This document shows positions 48,165 to 58,272 of a DNA stretch of 64,000 bases, piece by piece. Numbering within the stretch: position 1 is the first letter of the stretch; every line of letters starts with the position of its first letter. The translations under genes were made by a program, and so were the position numbers. This stretch comes from Yersinia vastinensis. GTDB taxonomy: Bacteria; Pseudomonadota; Gammaproteobacteria; Enterobacterales; Enterobacteriaceae. Location: assembly GCF_902726565.1 (NCBI RefSeq), contig NZ_CACVAF010000004.1, positions 310,001 to 374,000 on the forward strand, given 5' to 3'. Below the pieces are notes generated by a model. That model saw nothing but the letters and a program-made list of their open reading frames with translations, had not been told where the DNA came from and ran no database searches.

Positions 48165-51100
48165 TTAGAAGTTGTATTTCACCCCTAGCATGACAGCAGT
48201 ATCGCTGTAGCCTTTATCGCCCAATTGTTGGCCTACGTTGCCCCAAACATTGAGTTGTTTATTCAGTTGCCCCTCAACGCCCAGTTTCAACTCACCAATA
48301 TTCTTCGCTCCAGCCTGTTTCATCTCAACGGAGTTCATCGTTGTACCGAAGTCTTTGGTGTTATGGATCCAATTGGCTTCAACAAACGGCTGGAATTCAC
48401 GGTCTTTACCATTGTCGCTAGCATGGTGTCCTTTCATATAAGAACGAACCCCAAGACGCGTCTGGATATTACCATCGCCCTGACCACTCACCTGAGTGCC
48501 ATTGGCTTCACGGTGCTCGTCTGCCTTCACACCCATCCACGTTATCTGCGCTTTCGGCTGGATAAAGTACGTTTCATTCTTAGCCTTGTTTTCGCCAATC
48601 TTGAAGGTGTAGCCACTCTCTACTGAGGCGGTTACCCCTTTCGATTTGTACTCTTCTGTCGCCAGGCCCTCACCTTTCACCGTATTGTTGAACCAGCTAT
48701 ATTGCGCCCAGCCGTCTACATACAATCCTGACTTGTCTTCGTTGTTAGCATACCAAGTGCCATACACACCGGTAGTGTAACCATCAACTGAACCATCAGA
48801 CTGATAACCCGATGCCGAATGAGTGTTGCTCTTGCTGTTACCGTAACCCGCCATTACGCCTAAATGTAAACGGTCCAGATCATTATTGCTCCACTGAGCA
48901 ATATCGCCCCCCAATTGCATCACGTACCGATTGCTTTGGGTCTTCAACTGGCCACTCATATCACGCGAACGATTATGCCCACCTTCATTTCGTAACCACA
49001 TACTGGTGACTTTCTGCTCGCCAGTCAGCGCATCAATATATTGAGTTTCCCCTAAACGATCATGCAGTCGCGTCACGAACATATTGTTAGCCGTGGCCAA
49101 GTTAGCAGTGTAACTTCCAGCCTCAGGGCGTTTGATTTCTTCACCAGGATTCACCGGACTCTCTGGATTTTCTGGATTTTCCGGGTTTTCTGGATCAACC
49201 GGCACATTGCCTAAGCTGGTTAGATACCAGTTGCTGGCATTCTGTCCCACACCGCGTTTCAGGCTGTAATCATACGCACCAGCCACAATACGACCACTTT
49301 GCACGAAATTACCGTCAGACTGGCCGTTGACCTGAATCAACTCAATACCATTGAGCGTTTTAGCGCCAAGCCCTCCTGCGTTATCCACACTCACATTAGT
49401 GGTTCCGCTGGTGCTGCCGTTGACTATCATGCTGTCCGTTGCAGAGTTGTCATCACCCAGCGCCGTGTTGAAATGCAGCAATCCGTTGTTACCAATATAA
49501 TGACCATTTACCACTAACTGATTACCGGTGGTGCCAGTACCGTTACTGGTTTTATTGCCAATAAAGACCGTGCCGCTGTTGGTTAAATCCGTCCCCACCG
49601 TGAATACGTTGCTGGCAGGTGCCAAACGGCTCAGTATTGACGTCACTGGTGCTACCGGATTGCCGACAAACAATACGCCTTGGTTATCAATCGCACCAGC
49701 TACGCCGCCAAAGCCGCCCATAAAGGCACCGTTGGCAATATTCACTTGCTGGCTAGCCAGTGTCATTGGATCTGCATTGCTGCCCAAGATCAGGCCGCCT
49801 GCCTTGATATCTGTCTGGCCGGTATAGGCCGCAGACGGTGTTAACGATACCGTGCCAGTGCCATTCTTAGTCAGACTACCGCTACCAGTAACGCTATTTG
49901 CTAATGCCCAATCAGCATCTGAGTTCAATACCAGCGAACCATTATTGGTCACGGACGCCGTGCCCAGGTTCGCCGCCTGAGAAACAGTAAGCTGGCTAGC
50001 GTTGTTAATATCAAACAGGCCGCTGAACAGGCTGTTATCACCGCTGGCGATGATGTCGCTATTATTCTGCAATACCACACTGCCCGCATCACTGATGGCA
50101 TTCACCAACTGACCTGTCGCACTGGTCAATGTTAATAGACCGGCATTGATAATGTTGCCATCACCCAGACCGGCGGCATTGTTCAGTAACGCCTGCGCAC
50201 CACTGGCAATGGTCGTTACTGCGCTCAGGCCTGTGTTAGCCCCATTAACCGTCAGCACATCGGCAGCGATCGTCAACGCGCCTTTACCGGTGAGTTCACC
50301 GTCTGAAATACCGCCTTGACTCAGGGTCAGACTGCCGCCATTGACGTTCAATGATGAACCGCCAGTACCGTTCAATTCACCTACTGTCTGGCTATGACCG
50401 TTCATATCAAAGGCGGTATCGGCTGCCAGAGATAACAGTGACGTATTCCCCAGCACATTGTCATTCGACATTTGCAGGGTGCCACTGCGAACCTCAGTTG
50501 CGCCGGTGTAGTCGTTGTCCAGATTGGACAGTGTTACGGTATTGCCTGCGCCGGTATCAATGGCCAGCTCACCCATGCCGGTGATTTTGGCACTCAAATC
50601 TGCTGCTGGGCCGGTTTTATTGGTGGCATACAGTGACAATGCGTCAGCGCCGCTTCCCAGTAACTCAACTTGCGTCAGACCGTAACCGACATACAATCCA
50701 TCGTTACCCACACCGCTGGTCAGGCGATAATCATAAGTTCCTCTAGCGACCGTGGTGCCATTTTGGGCAATATCTGCCGTGGTGGCGTCAGTAATGACAT
50801 TGCCATACTGGTCTTGCAGCACCAGATTGCCGCCATTACCTTGTACCGCAACATCACTTGTTGCTAGCTGCAATAGCGTGTTGGCATCATCTTGTTCCAT
50901 AATTGGCAAGGTAGGATTAACGGGAGTCTGGCTGTTATCAACACTCTCGATATTCACTTCTACCGTACCGGTGCCGAGTAAATTCATCTCCTTCGTGGTG
51001 TGAATCGTGCTTTTCGCTACCGTTTCACCCGGTGTGCCGGTGTTAAACTTCACCGTACCGCCATCGAAGGCCAGCCCGCCGATAGTCTGAACACCATCGC

Positions 51101-54100
51101 CCACGGTTGTAAAGCTATCTGCTCCCGCTTTCAGGGTTGCATTCACCAGTGCCGAGGTATTTTCAGCCGCCAGTTCAAAAGTGGCGTGTCCTAATGCCAA
51201 TACACCATTGAAGGCATTTTGTGCCGCGTTGGTAGTAAAGTTGAATGCATTACCTGCGGTATTTACTGCTACTGTACCCAAGCCATTAAGTTTGCTGTTA
51301 AAGTCCACTGCATTCAGGTTGTTAATCTGCAGCAGGCTGCCATCACCTAGGTTAAAACCCGTATCGGCATTGTCATCCTGAGCATTACCCAGTGCCAGCA
51401 AGACATTGTCCAATGTCAGTGTGGAGTTATTAATCAGGTCGATGTAATCCATATTTTGGATGGTATCAACATCACTCAGCGTATACACCGAGTTATCAAA
51501 GGTCAGGGTGTCGCTACCTGTGCCACCATTCAGCGAACTGAACACGCCAGTATCAGCCAGTGTCAGATCTTTCAGAATAAATTGGTCATCGCCGCTACCG
51601 GTGGTGAAGTCAGTCCCTTCACTGCCTTTCATCAAAGTGACAGTATTATTGCCAGCCAACAGATTGACCTGGCCGATAATGCTGCCGCCCGTCTGGTTGG
51701 TAAAAGCCATGCCGGTGCCAGTATTAGTCACAACAGCTTGTTGTGCCGAACTGTTGGCGTGGATCGCGCCACTGTTAACGAAACTGGTGACATAACCGTT
51801 GTTGATATCCACCACCGAGTTAGTTAGTGACTGTGATATCAAGTTACCAGACTGCTCGACCTCACTGGTGGTGCCTTGCACAATCAGAGCGGCACCGCCT
51901 GCGGCATCATTGACATTCACGCTGGCACCGGTTTTCAGATTCTGACTGGAATTAGTCACAATCCCTTTGCCCGCGGCGGAATTGACGTTAATCACCAAGT
52001 CAGCCGAGTCGGACATATCCAATGTGTTATCGGTAATGGTATCGCCGGTATTGGCAAACAAAATACCGGTACCACTGCCGTTCACATTGATGGTGCCCGA
52101 GTTAGTGGCCGCCATTGAAGCACCGGTACGAATACCCGCGCCATTTCCCACGGTCAACGTGGTGTCTTTTAACTGAATACCTGAAATTTCGGCTTTGTTC
52201 TCAATAGCATTACCGGAACCACCGGCTGTCATGGTGATGGTGGCACCATCCACGGTCAGTGCCGTTGCGCCAGTATCCAGCAATACGCCATGGGCCGTAC
52301 CGCCTGCTTTAGTTTCACCACTGCCGGACAAGGTCAAACTCGCTCCAGTGCCTAACAGGAAAGCGGCAGTACCATCTGTGGCGTTCACGATGCCCGAGTT
52401 ATTGACTGTCGAATTAGCGCCTTGAATATTTACAGCAGTACCATTCACTGAGATCAGATTCTGGTTTGTCAGGATCCCGCCATCCACCAGCACACCCGTG
52501 CTGCCAGATTGAGTAAAGTCGATAGAACCTTTGTGGATCAACTCACCACCGTTGCGGGCAATATAACCATAGGCGCCAGAAGCGGTATTACCCGTCGTCA
52601 ATACCGCAGAGCTGGTTAAGACAGACTGGCCAGTAGTCCCGGTCGCGATACCATCCAAACCGTAGTAATTACCGTCAACAATACCGGCAGTGGCCCCATT
52701 ACCGCTGAGGGTCAGGCTAGCATCAGCGGTGATCGTACCGGTCGCCCCACCTTCAACTTTCACCCCGGTGGCACCTTCACCCGAGAGCACCATATCTAGT
52801 GCACCAGAGCTGAAGCTACTGCCCACTCCCGTGACCTGAATCAACGATGAATTCTGACCGGTTGCACTCATGGTTGAGGCAGTGGTTCCAGCAAAACTGG
52901 CTCCTTTATCAACACGATACAAAGTAGAGCCTTCAGTTGACACCGTCTCAGCACCCACTGCGGTGTTATTGACACTGGCACCTGCACCATAAATCAGATA
53001 TCCCACTTGTTTCTTACCTGAAACAAACTCAACCTGACCATTACCGGTGACATTAATAGTGCCCTTATCTTCAGCAACCACCCCAATAGCGCCGTCGCCC
53101 GTAAGATTCACCTGACCGGAAAGGTTAGCCGCAGCCCCCGTCCCCACCGCTTGAATACCGTAGTTGGCCAGATTGGTGGCAGCATCAAGTCCTTTATTGA
53201 CATAAATGTTACCCGCGTTAGTCGCGGCGCTGCCTGCCAATACTTTCATGCCAACAGTATTGATACCATTGATAATAATATCGCCATTATTGACAACATT
53301 GGTGGCGTTCTGGCTGGAAGAAATACCGACATTTTGTGCTGCATTTTGCCCCGGCGTTGCACCCGCACCATTCAACTCAATCGTACCGTTCTGACTAACG
53401 GCGGTTCTGACACCTTGTGCAATAATTGCGGTGGAGTTTTCAGTTTTGCTGCCAATGACAATTTTACCGCCCACATTATTGATAAAAGTGGCGATATTGC
53501 TCAAATTAACAGTATCTTGAATGAGTTTAACGGCATAAGACTCTGTTTTTATTGCCAGATCAGTGACCACATCGGTTAATGAGCGCTGGGCTTGGCGGCC
53601 CACATAGACGGTGCCATTATTCTCAAAGGTAGAGCCTTTCTGAACACTCACCCCTTCGTTCAGATATCCTGCTGCAGGGGATGTATCAACAGTTGCGGCA
53701 ATGTTTATTGCCCCGTTATTAACCAATGTGGAGTTGCCGTCAATAATAGCTGCGCGGGTATAAACACTGGTGCCACGTGAAGCAGTATTAATCACGCCAT
53801 TGTTAGTCACTGAAGAGGTGCCATTCGCTAAAATCGCGGTATGACTCCCACTGGCGACATTCAGTGGTAATGTGGCAGACGGTATAGGTTTAAAATCCAG
53901 CATATCAGGGTTAGTCCCGGCATCCAGAACCCCTGTTGCTTCGTTAATTACCGTACTGTCTGTTGCTAAAATAATATTGGTGCCACGAACCGTTCCCGCA
54001 GCCGAACCTAATATCCCTGCGTTATTCAATGTTGCACCGTCTTGTAGACGCACAACCGAAATATCGGTGTTAAAAGCTTGAATGTTGGCATCAGTGCCAA

Positions 54101-55247
54101 TATTCACAATGGCATGCTGACCATCACCATGAATAAAGGCAACGCGGGAAGAGTCGATAATATGATTTACAGCATCATTGGCATCAATCCCCATATCGAG
54201 ATAGATCGGGGTAACTTTTGGTGAGGTATTAGAGTCGTTAGTAAAATAGGCGCGTGCCAGCTCGGCCTGATAACCTTTACTGTCGAGAACAATCGCACCA
54301 CTTTTAATACCTGCGATCAAATCATTGTTGTATTTTTGAAAATCAGCAAAATTTTGAACATTTTGGGCACCTAAATAAGGACTGGTGAAAGCGCCGGTAA
54401 AGTCATCAAGTACCGCATTGGCAACTGAGGTGCTTCTGTCACGTATGTTATTGCTGTTATTACCCAGATTGACAACTGTTTTGGCATTATAATTGAGTAC
54501 AGTATTCTGAGATGATGCGTTATCTGAATCGACATAGAATCCAGAAGACGTGGTTGCTGCCGCCTCACTTTTTAAGCCACCTTTCAGAATGGCGCTAAAA
54601 TAATTCGTACCATCATTAACCCAACCAGATGCGGTACTACCAACATTCACTGTCAGGTCACTGCTATCCTGCACATGGAATAAATTACGATTCACATACT
54701 GACCATTTTCACCGACAGCATAGGATACGGGTACCGCAAAATCGGCAAGTGGTTTAATCGACATCGCCGTGCTGCTGTACACATTAATAGTAATTAATGC
54801 ACCCGTTCCTTTAGGATCAAGGAAAGTTTCAGTCACCATGTCACCTAAATTGAAAATATTTTTACTGATCAGATTCTCTGCACCATAGAGGAAATTCCCC
54901 GCTGGAATATCCCCTAGCTTACTATTTTTAAAACCGGCATCACCTCGGGCAATGTTACTAAAACTCCCCGATAAAGTATTCCCCGCGCCTGTGAAGGATT
55001 GTTCAAAATCAACTTCAGGCGTAAATACCGGAACAGTAATATCTGCCGCAAAAGAAGAGCTGGCCCCGAATGTGAACATCAAGGCGATGGCCATCTGGCT
55101 CAGACGAGCGGGCGCTCTTAAACTTAAGGTTGTACCAATCACACCTGAACAATATGACTTGGTTTTTTTACCGGATTTGGAAAACTCTGACGCCACATCA
55201 TAGCGACCTAGTGCACTATTCCAAATGACTTTAAATACTCGATTCAT
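48165..55247 (-). CDS. Giant classical (type Va) autotransporter adhesin
   Basis: A 2360-residue protein. The N-terminus has the extended signal peptide typical of large autotransporters (MNRVFKVIWNSALGRYDVASE..., ending SSFAA near residue 68). The passenger (about 69-2010) is Gly/Asn/Thr/Ser-rich with repeated NNG, GT and LNGTG motifs, as expected for a pertactin/AidA-like beta-helix, and lacks a visible protease site. A short PENPENPENPESP linker (about 2010-2030) leads to the C-terminal beta-barrel (about 2085-2360, ending VMLGVKYNF with terminal Phe). Conserved stretches MWLRNEGGHNRSRD and VDGYTTGVYGTWY belong to the barrel. It is predicted to mediate adhesion, aggregation or biofilm. The regulator gene 47430 follows. 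Confidence 0.93.
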   Translation of the reverse strand: MNRVFKVIWNSALGRYDVASEFSKSGKKTKSYCSGVIGTTLSLRAPARLSQMAIALMFTFGASSSFAADITVPVFTPEVDFEQSFTGAGNTLSGSFSNIARGDAGFKNSKLGDIPAGNFLYGAENLISKNIFNLGDMVTETFLDPKGTGALITINVYSSTAMSIKPLADFAVPVSYAVGENGQYVNRNLFHVQDSSDLTVNVGSTASGWVNDGTNYFSAILKGGLKSEAAATTSSGFYVDSDNASSQNTVLNYNAKTVVNLGNNSNNIRDRSTSVANAVLDDFTGAFTSPYLGAQNVQNFADFQKYNNDLIAGIKSGAIVLDSKGYQAELARAYFTNDSNTSPKVTPIYLDMGIDANDAVNHIIDSSRVAFIHGDGQHAIVNIGTDANIQAFNTDISVVRLQDGATLNNAGILGSAAGTVRGTNIILATDSTVINEATGVLDAGTNPDMLDFKPIPSATLPLNVASGSHTAILANGTSSVTNNGVINTASRGTSVYTRAAIIDGNSTLVNNGAINIAATVDTSPAAGYLNEGVSVQKGSTFENNGTVYVGRQAQRSLTDVVTDLAIKTESYAVKLIQDTVNLSNIATFINNVGGKIVIGSKTENSTAIIAQGVRTAVSQNGTIELNGAGATPGQNAAQNVGISSSQNATNVVNNGDIIINGINTVGMKVLAGSAATNAGNIYVNKGLDAATNLANYGIQAVGTGAAANLSGQVNLTGDGAIGVVAEDKGTINVTGNGQVEFVSGKKQVGYLIYGAGASVNNTAVGAETVSTEGSTLYRVDKGASFAGTTASTMSATGQNSSLIQVTGVGSSFSSGALDMVLSGEGATGVKVEGGATGTITADASLTLSGNGATAGIVDGNYYGLDGIATGTTGQSVLTSSAVLTTGNTASGAYGYIARNGGELIHKGSIDFTQSGSTGVLVDGGILTNQNLISVNGTAVNIQGANSTVNNSGIVNATDGTAAFLLGTGASLTLSGSGETKAGGTAHGVLLDTGATALTVDGATITMTAGGSGNAIENKAEISGIQLKDTTLTVGNGAGIRTGASMAATNSGTINVNGSGTGILFANTGDTITDNTLDMSDSADLVINVNSAAGKGIVTNSSQNLKTGASVNVNDAAGGAALIVQGTTSEVEQSGNLISQSLTNSVVDINNGYVTSFVNSGAIHANSSAQQAVVTNTGTGMAFTNQTGGSIIGQVNLLAGNNTVTLMKGSEGTDFTTGSGDDQFILKDLTLADTGVFSSLNGGTGSDTLTFDNSVYTLSDVDTIQNMDYIDLINNSTLTLDNVLLALGNAQDDNADTGFNLGDGSLLQINNLNAVDFNSKLNGLGTVAVNTAGNAFNFTTNAAQNAFNGVLALGHATFELAAENTSALVNATLKAGADSFTTVGDGVQTIGGLAFDGGTVKFNTGTPGETVAKSTIHTTKEMNLLGTGTVEVNIESVDNSQTPVNPTLPIMEQDDANTLLQLATSDVAVQGNGGNLVLQDQYGNVITDATTADIAQNGTTVARGTYDYRLTSGVGNDGLYVGYGLTQVELLGSGADALSLYATNKTGPAADLSAKITGMGELAIDTGAGNTVTLSNLDNDYTGATEVRSGTLQMSNDNVLGNTSLLSLAADTAFDMNGHSQTVGELNGTGGSSLNVNGGSLTLSQGGISDGELTGKGALTIAADVLTVNGANTGLSAVTTIASGAQALLNNAAGLGDGNIINAGLLTLTSATGQLVNAISDAGSVVLQNNSDIIASGDNSLFSGLFDINNASQLTVSQAANLGTASVTNNGSLVLNSDADWALANSVTGSGSLTKNGTGTVSLTPSAAYTGQTDIKAGGLILGSNADPMTLASQQVNIANGAFMGGFGGVAGAIDNQGVLFVGNPVAPVTSILSRLAPASNVFTVGTDLTNSGTVFIGNKTSNGTGTTGNQLVVNGHYIGNNGLLHFNTALGDDNSATDSMIVNGSTSGTTNVSVDNAGGLGAKTLNGIELIQVNGQSDGNFVQSGRIVAGAYDYSLKRGVGQNASNWYLTSLGNVPVDPENPENPENPESPVNPGEEIKRPEAGSYTANLATANNMFVTRLHDRLGETQYIDALTGEQKVTSMWLRNEGGHNRSRDMSGQLKTQSNRYVMQLGGDIAQWSNNDLDRLHLGVMAGYGNSKSNTHSASGYQSDGSVDGYTTGVYGTWYANNEDKSGLYVDGWAQYSWFNNTVKGEGLATEEYKSKGVTASVESGYTFKIGENKAKNETYFIQPKAQITWMGVKADEHREANGTQVSGQGDGNIQTRLGVRSYMKGHHASDNGKDREFQPFVEANWIHNTKDFGTTMNSVEMKQAGAKNIGELKLGVEGQLNKQLNVWGNVGQQLGDKGYSDTAVMLGVKYNF

Positions 55248-56271
55248 AAAATTCTCAATTTTCTCTATATGTTATTGGTCATAATTAACGAGCAAGAGTC
55301 ATACTCAACTAAAAAAATAATTGAGTTGGTAAACGCCCACTAGAAAATGGTTTAACTCTGACATTGGCTCATTAATAGGGATATTAAACTCGCTATGCCA
55401 TATAGATATATAGGAGCAGAGAACCACATGAGTAGGACGAATCCTACAAATACGAAGAAATGAATTTATTTACAATAAAAATCAATCGGTTAAAAATCGA
55501 TTTAAATAAGAATATTCTCATAACCATATAAGATTATAGAATAAGATATTTTATATTCATTATTTACACCAGTGACTCACTATAACGGCTTACGGGCACA
55601 TAATAATCAAAATAAGTTACATGCACTCAAACATAAGAATGATGTTTTTAATAAAACTCATCTTTTAAACATCACGTATTTGATTTTTTTGACTATTTTT
55701 TATAGAAAACGTGCTGATTATACATAAAAAATGATTTTTTTGGTTTTTATGATCGCAATAATGACAAATTCGATACTTTATCCTATCAATGTAATCATAT
55801 CTAGGTATGATAGAATATTGTTCTGTTGGCACTCTTAAGTCGAAGAATAAAAGATCGTTAAATAAAAATGACATTAATATAGCCATATTTACAATTAAAT
55901 TTTAGTTGGATATGTCTTAAAAATAACTATTCATTTAAATCAGTTAAATAATCAAAATAATATAATGTTAATTATTGATAATAATTTAGCTAAAAATTAA
56001 TGCAGATGAATCTAAATGACAGAATCAGAAATCCCTTCTCGCGAATACAGCAGAACAAATCTGAGTAAGATCGGAGTAACACACTAATATTATTGATTAT
56101 TTATTTAGGAATCGATTAAGTATGTAGCAATATTTGATGAAGGCTCAACGCCAACAATAATAGGTAAAAGACTTTTATTGGTTCGGGCAGGATTGATAAG
56201 CAGGTTGGATATCGGCATGTCACGATAAAATTTATGCCGCATCCAACCACTGCGAATACACAAGATGAAAT
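55248..56271. other. AT-rich region upstream of the autotransporter
   Basis: About 1 kb, very AT-rich (notably 55440-56000), between the autotransporter start and yciO. It must contain the autotransporter promoter and is a likely target for a silencer such as H-NS (inference). A 73-codon frame at 55665-55886 has no ribosome site or recognisable protein. Confidence 0.5.
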
Positions 56272-56892
56272 TTAGCGGAACGGTGTGGTGTCCCCCGCTC
56301 CTTCGCGGATAACTTCAGGGGAAGAGTCTGTCAAATCAATGACGGTCGTAGGTTGCTGGCCCAATGAACCACCATGAATGATCAAATCCACTTGTTTACC
56401 TAAGTGCTCTTTGATTTCTTCTGGGTCAGATTCCGCGAAATCATTGCCCGGTAGCATCAATGTGGTCGACATCAACGGCTCACCCAAGACATCCAGCAAC
56501 GCCAGCGCAATCGGATTAGACGGCACACGTAAACCGATAGTTTTGCGTTTATCATTCATCAAACGCCGAGGAACTTCTTTGGTCGCTTTTAAGATAAAGG
56601 TGTAGTTGCCGGGTGTATTATTTTTGATCAAACGAAAAGCCGTGTTATCCACATAGGCGTAAGTGGACAGCTCTGACAAATCACGGCACATCAAGGTAAA
56701 ATTATGATGACCATCCAATTGGCGAATGCGACAGATACGTTCCATTGCCGATTTATCTTCTAAGCGGCAGCCAAGGGCATAACCAGAATCTGTCGGATAC
56801 ACAATCACCCCGCCTTTACGTAAAAAATCAACACTTTGGTTGATTAATCTAGGCTGTGGATTTTCCGGGTGAATATAAAAAAATTGACTCAT
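56272..56892 (-). CDS. yciO: YciO, Sua5/YrdC-family protein
   Basis: A 206-residue protein of the Sua5/YrdC/YciO family (E. coli YciO has 206). Visible landmarks are GGVIVYPTDSGYALGCRL near residue 30, KNNTPGNYTFILKATKEVPRR, and the KRKTIGLRVPSNPIALALL region that binds nucleotide and RNA in relatives. The YciO branch is distinct from the TsaC enzymes of t6A synthesis, though weak t6A activity has been reported for it. It lies 12 bases after rnm on the same strand. Confidence 0.95.
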   Translation of the reverse strand: MSQFFYIHPENPQPRLINQSVDFLRKGGVIVYPTDSGYALGCRLEDKSAMERICRIRQLDGHHNFTLMCRDLSELSTYAYVDNTAFRLIKNNTPGNYTFILKATKEVPRRLMNDKRKTIGLRVPSNPIALALLDVLGEPLMSTTLMLPGNDFAESDPEEIKEHLGKQVDLIIHGGSLGQQPTTVIDLTDSSPEVIREGAGDTTPFR

Positions 56893-56904
56893 GACTCTAC
56901 CTCA

Positions 56905-57831
56905 TCATTCAACGTACGAGTTGTCTGGCTCTATAGGCCAATCACGCCATACCGGCTCCACCCCAGCGGGCAGCCACAGTTTGCGGCCCAATTCAATCCA
57001 AGAGCAAGGTTGATGGAAATCAGACCCTTGGGATGCAAGTAAATTATAGTCACGCGCATATTGGGCAAGCTGCGCCCGTTCATGAGGAGCTTGCTGACAC
57101 TGGGCAACTTCCATGGCATCTCCGCCATGTTCAGCAAAATGCGCCAATAACCGCTTTAGCCATTTTGCGGTTAAATCATAGCGACCAGGATGTGCTAGCA
57201 CCGCTTGCCCACCAGATTGCTTAATCGCATCAATAGCTTGTTCTATTGTACACCATTGAGCAGGAACATAACCGGTCTTACCTTTGGCTAAATATTTCTT
57301 AAAAACCTGCCCGACATTGCTGGCAAGCCCTAACTCAACCAAATAACGAGCAAAATGCCCACGAGTTACCTGGCCCCCACTCGCCAATCGGTTAGCCCCT
57401 TCCCAAGCATCAGGAATGCGCGCTTTAGCCAAACGAGCGCTTATCTCCTGCGCTCGGACATAACGGTGTTCGGATTGCTCATTCAATAATTTACAAATAC
57501 TTTCATGATGGATATCAATGCCTAGCCCCACAATATGGATCTCATGGTTTTCCCATAATGTGGAGATTTCCACCCCCGGAATAAGCCGCAATGCCAGTTG
57601 TTGCTCGGCGATAGTCGCCGCCGCTTCTGCTAACCCCGCAGTGGTATCGTGATCGGTGATAGCCAAGACTCCCACACGCATTTGCGCAGCCCTCACGACT
57701 AATGCCGCTGGCGTCAACGAGCCGTCGGATGCCGTAGTATGACTGTGTAAATCATAGAGAGTAAAAGCCGAAGACTCAGCGACTCTATCAGGTGATTCAG
57801 CCGTATCAGCTAAAGTGGTGTTATCAGACAC
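56905..57831 (-). CDS. rnm: RNase AM (YciV), PHP-domain 5'-3' exoribonuclease
   Basis: A 308-residue PHP-domain enzyme (E. coli Rnm/YciV has 293). Metal ligands appear in YDLHSHTTASDG, AITDHDTTAG, GVEISTLWENHEIHIVGL, AVLAHPGRYDL and QGSDFHQPCSWIELG. It trims 5' ends of 5S, 16S and 23S rRNA and acts on pAp. No ATG exists near the expected start; GTG 57831 (MSDNTTLAD...) was chosen because E. coli begins MSDTN at this place. Other in-frame non-ATG starts exist up to 57966. The gene is divergent from the trp operon, as in E. coli. Confidence 0.9.
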   Translation of the reverse strand: MSDNTTLADTAESPDRVAESSAFTLYDLHSHTTASDGSLTPAALVVRAAQMRVGVLAITDHDTTAGLAEAAATIAEQQLALRLIPGVEISTLWENHEIHIVGLGIDIHHESICKLLNEQSEHRYVRAQEISARLAKARIPDAWEGANRLASGGQVTRGHFARYLVELGLASNVGQVFKKYLAKGKTGYVPAQWCTIEQAIDAIKQSGGQAVLAHPGRYDLTAKWLKRLLAHFAEHGGDAMEVAQCQQAPHERAQLAQYARDYNLLASQGSDFHQPCSWIELGRKLWLPAGVEPVWRDWPIEPDNSYVE

Positions 57832-57990
57832 AACGGGTTTATTTATCAAAACGGTCTTATTAACCAAAACAGAAAATCCAGAAAAAACGTGGTTGGTTAT
57901 GATACCTGCTAATAAGGACTTTACGCACTTTAATTGAAATCCGGGCACATCAGCCCGGTAACGCACAATTAAAAAACAATCACTCAGGGG

Positions 57991-58024
57991 TTGACATTCA
58001 CTTCGCGAACCAGTTAACTAGTAC
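57991..58024 (+). promoter_or_regulatory. trp promoter and TrpR operator
   Basis: -35 TTGACA (57991-57996), 17-base spacer, -10 TTAACT (58014-58019). The operator GAACCAGTTAACTAGTAC (58007-58024) overlaps the -10 and differs from the E. coli trp operator core (GAACTAGTTAACTAGTAC) at one base. Repression by TrpR with tryptophan is therefore expected. Confidence 0.9.
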
Positions 58025-58088
58025 GCAAGTTCACGAGGAAACCAATGATATCCTCGAATAAAGCAATCTTAGAGAGTCGTGACTGATA

Positions 58089-58151
58089 ATGAAAACTTCC
58101 CTGATTTCCTTACTACGTTGGTGGCACATCTCCCTCACTCGGGCGATGTAA
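58089..58151 (+). CDS. trpL: trp operon leader peptide
   Basis: A 20-residue reading frame (starts MKTSLISLLRWW) with two adjacent Trp codons at positions 11-12, located between the trp promoter and the attenuator. Stalling of ribosomes at the Trp codons decides whether the terminator hairpin forms. Too short for ordinary gene finders. Confidence 0.93.
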   Translation: MKTSLISLLRWWHISLTRAM

Positions 58152-58189
58152 TCACGCATATCCGTCATCAGACAGTGCAGATTGCTTCA

Positions 58190-58212
58190 GCCCGCTAATA
58201 GCGGGTTTTTTT
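58190..58212 (+). terminator. trp attenuator terminator
   Basis: AGCCCGCTAATAGCGGG followed by TTTTTTT: stem CCCGCT (58191-58196) / AGCGGG (58200-58205) with an immediate U-run, 39 bases after trpL and 60 bases before trpE. Confidence 0.92.
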
Positions 58213-58272
58213 ATGGACAAATTTTGGCGTAATCACTTTTTCAGGATCACATCTTTTTAGGATCAATAGACA

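Noticed and set aside
55665-55886. 73-codon minus-strand open frame in the AT-rich region before the autotransporter
   Set aside because: No ribosome site, odd low-complexity composition and no recognisable protein; expected by chance in AT-rich DNA.
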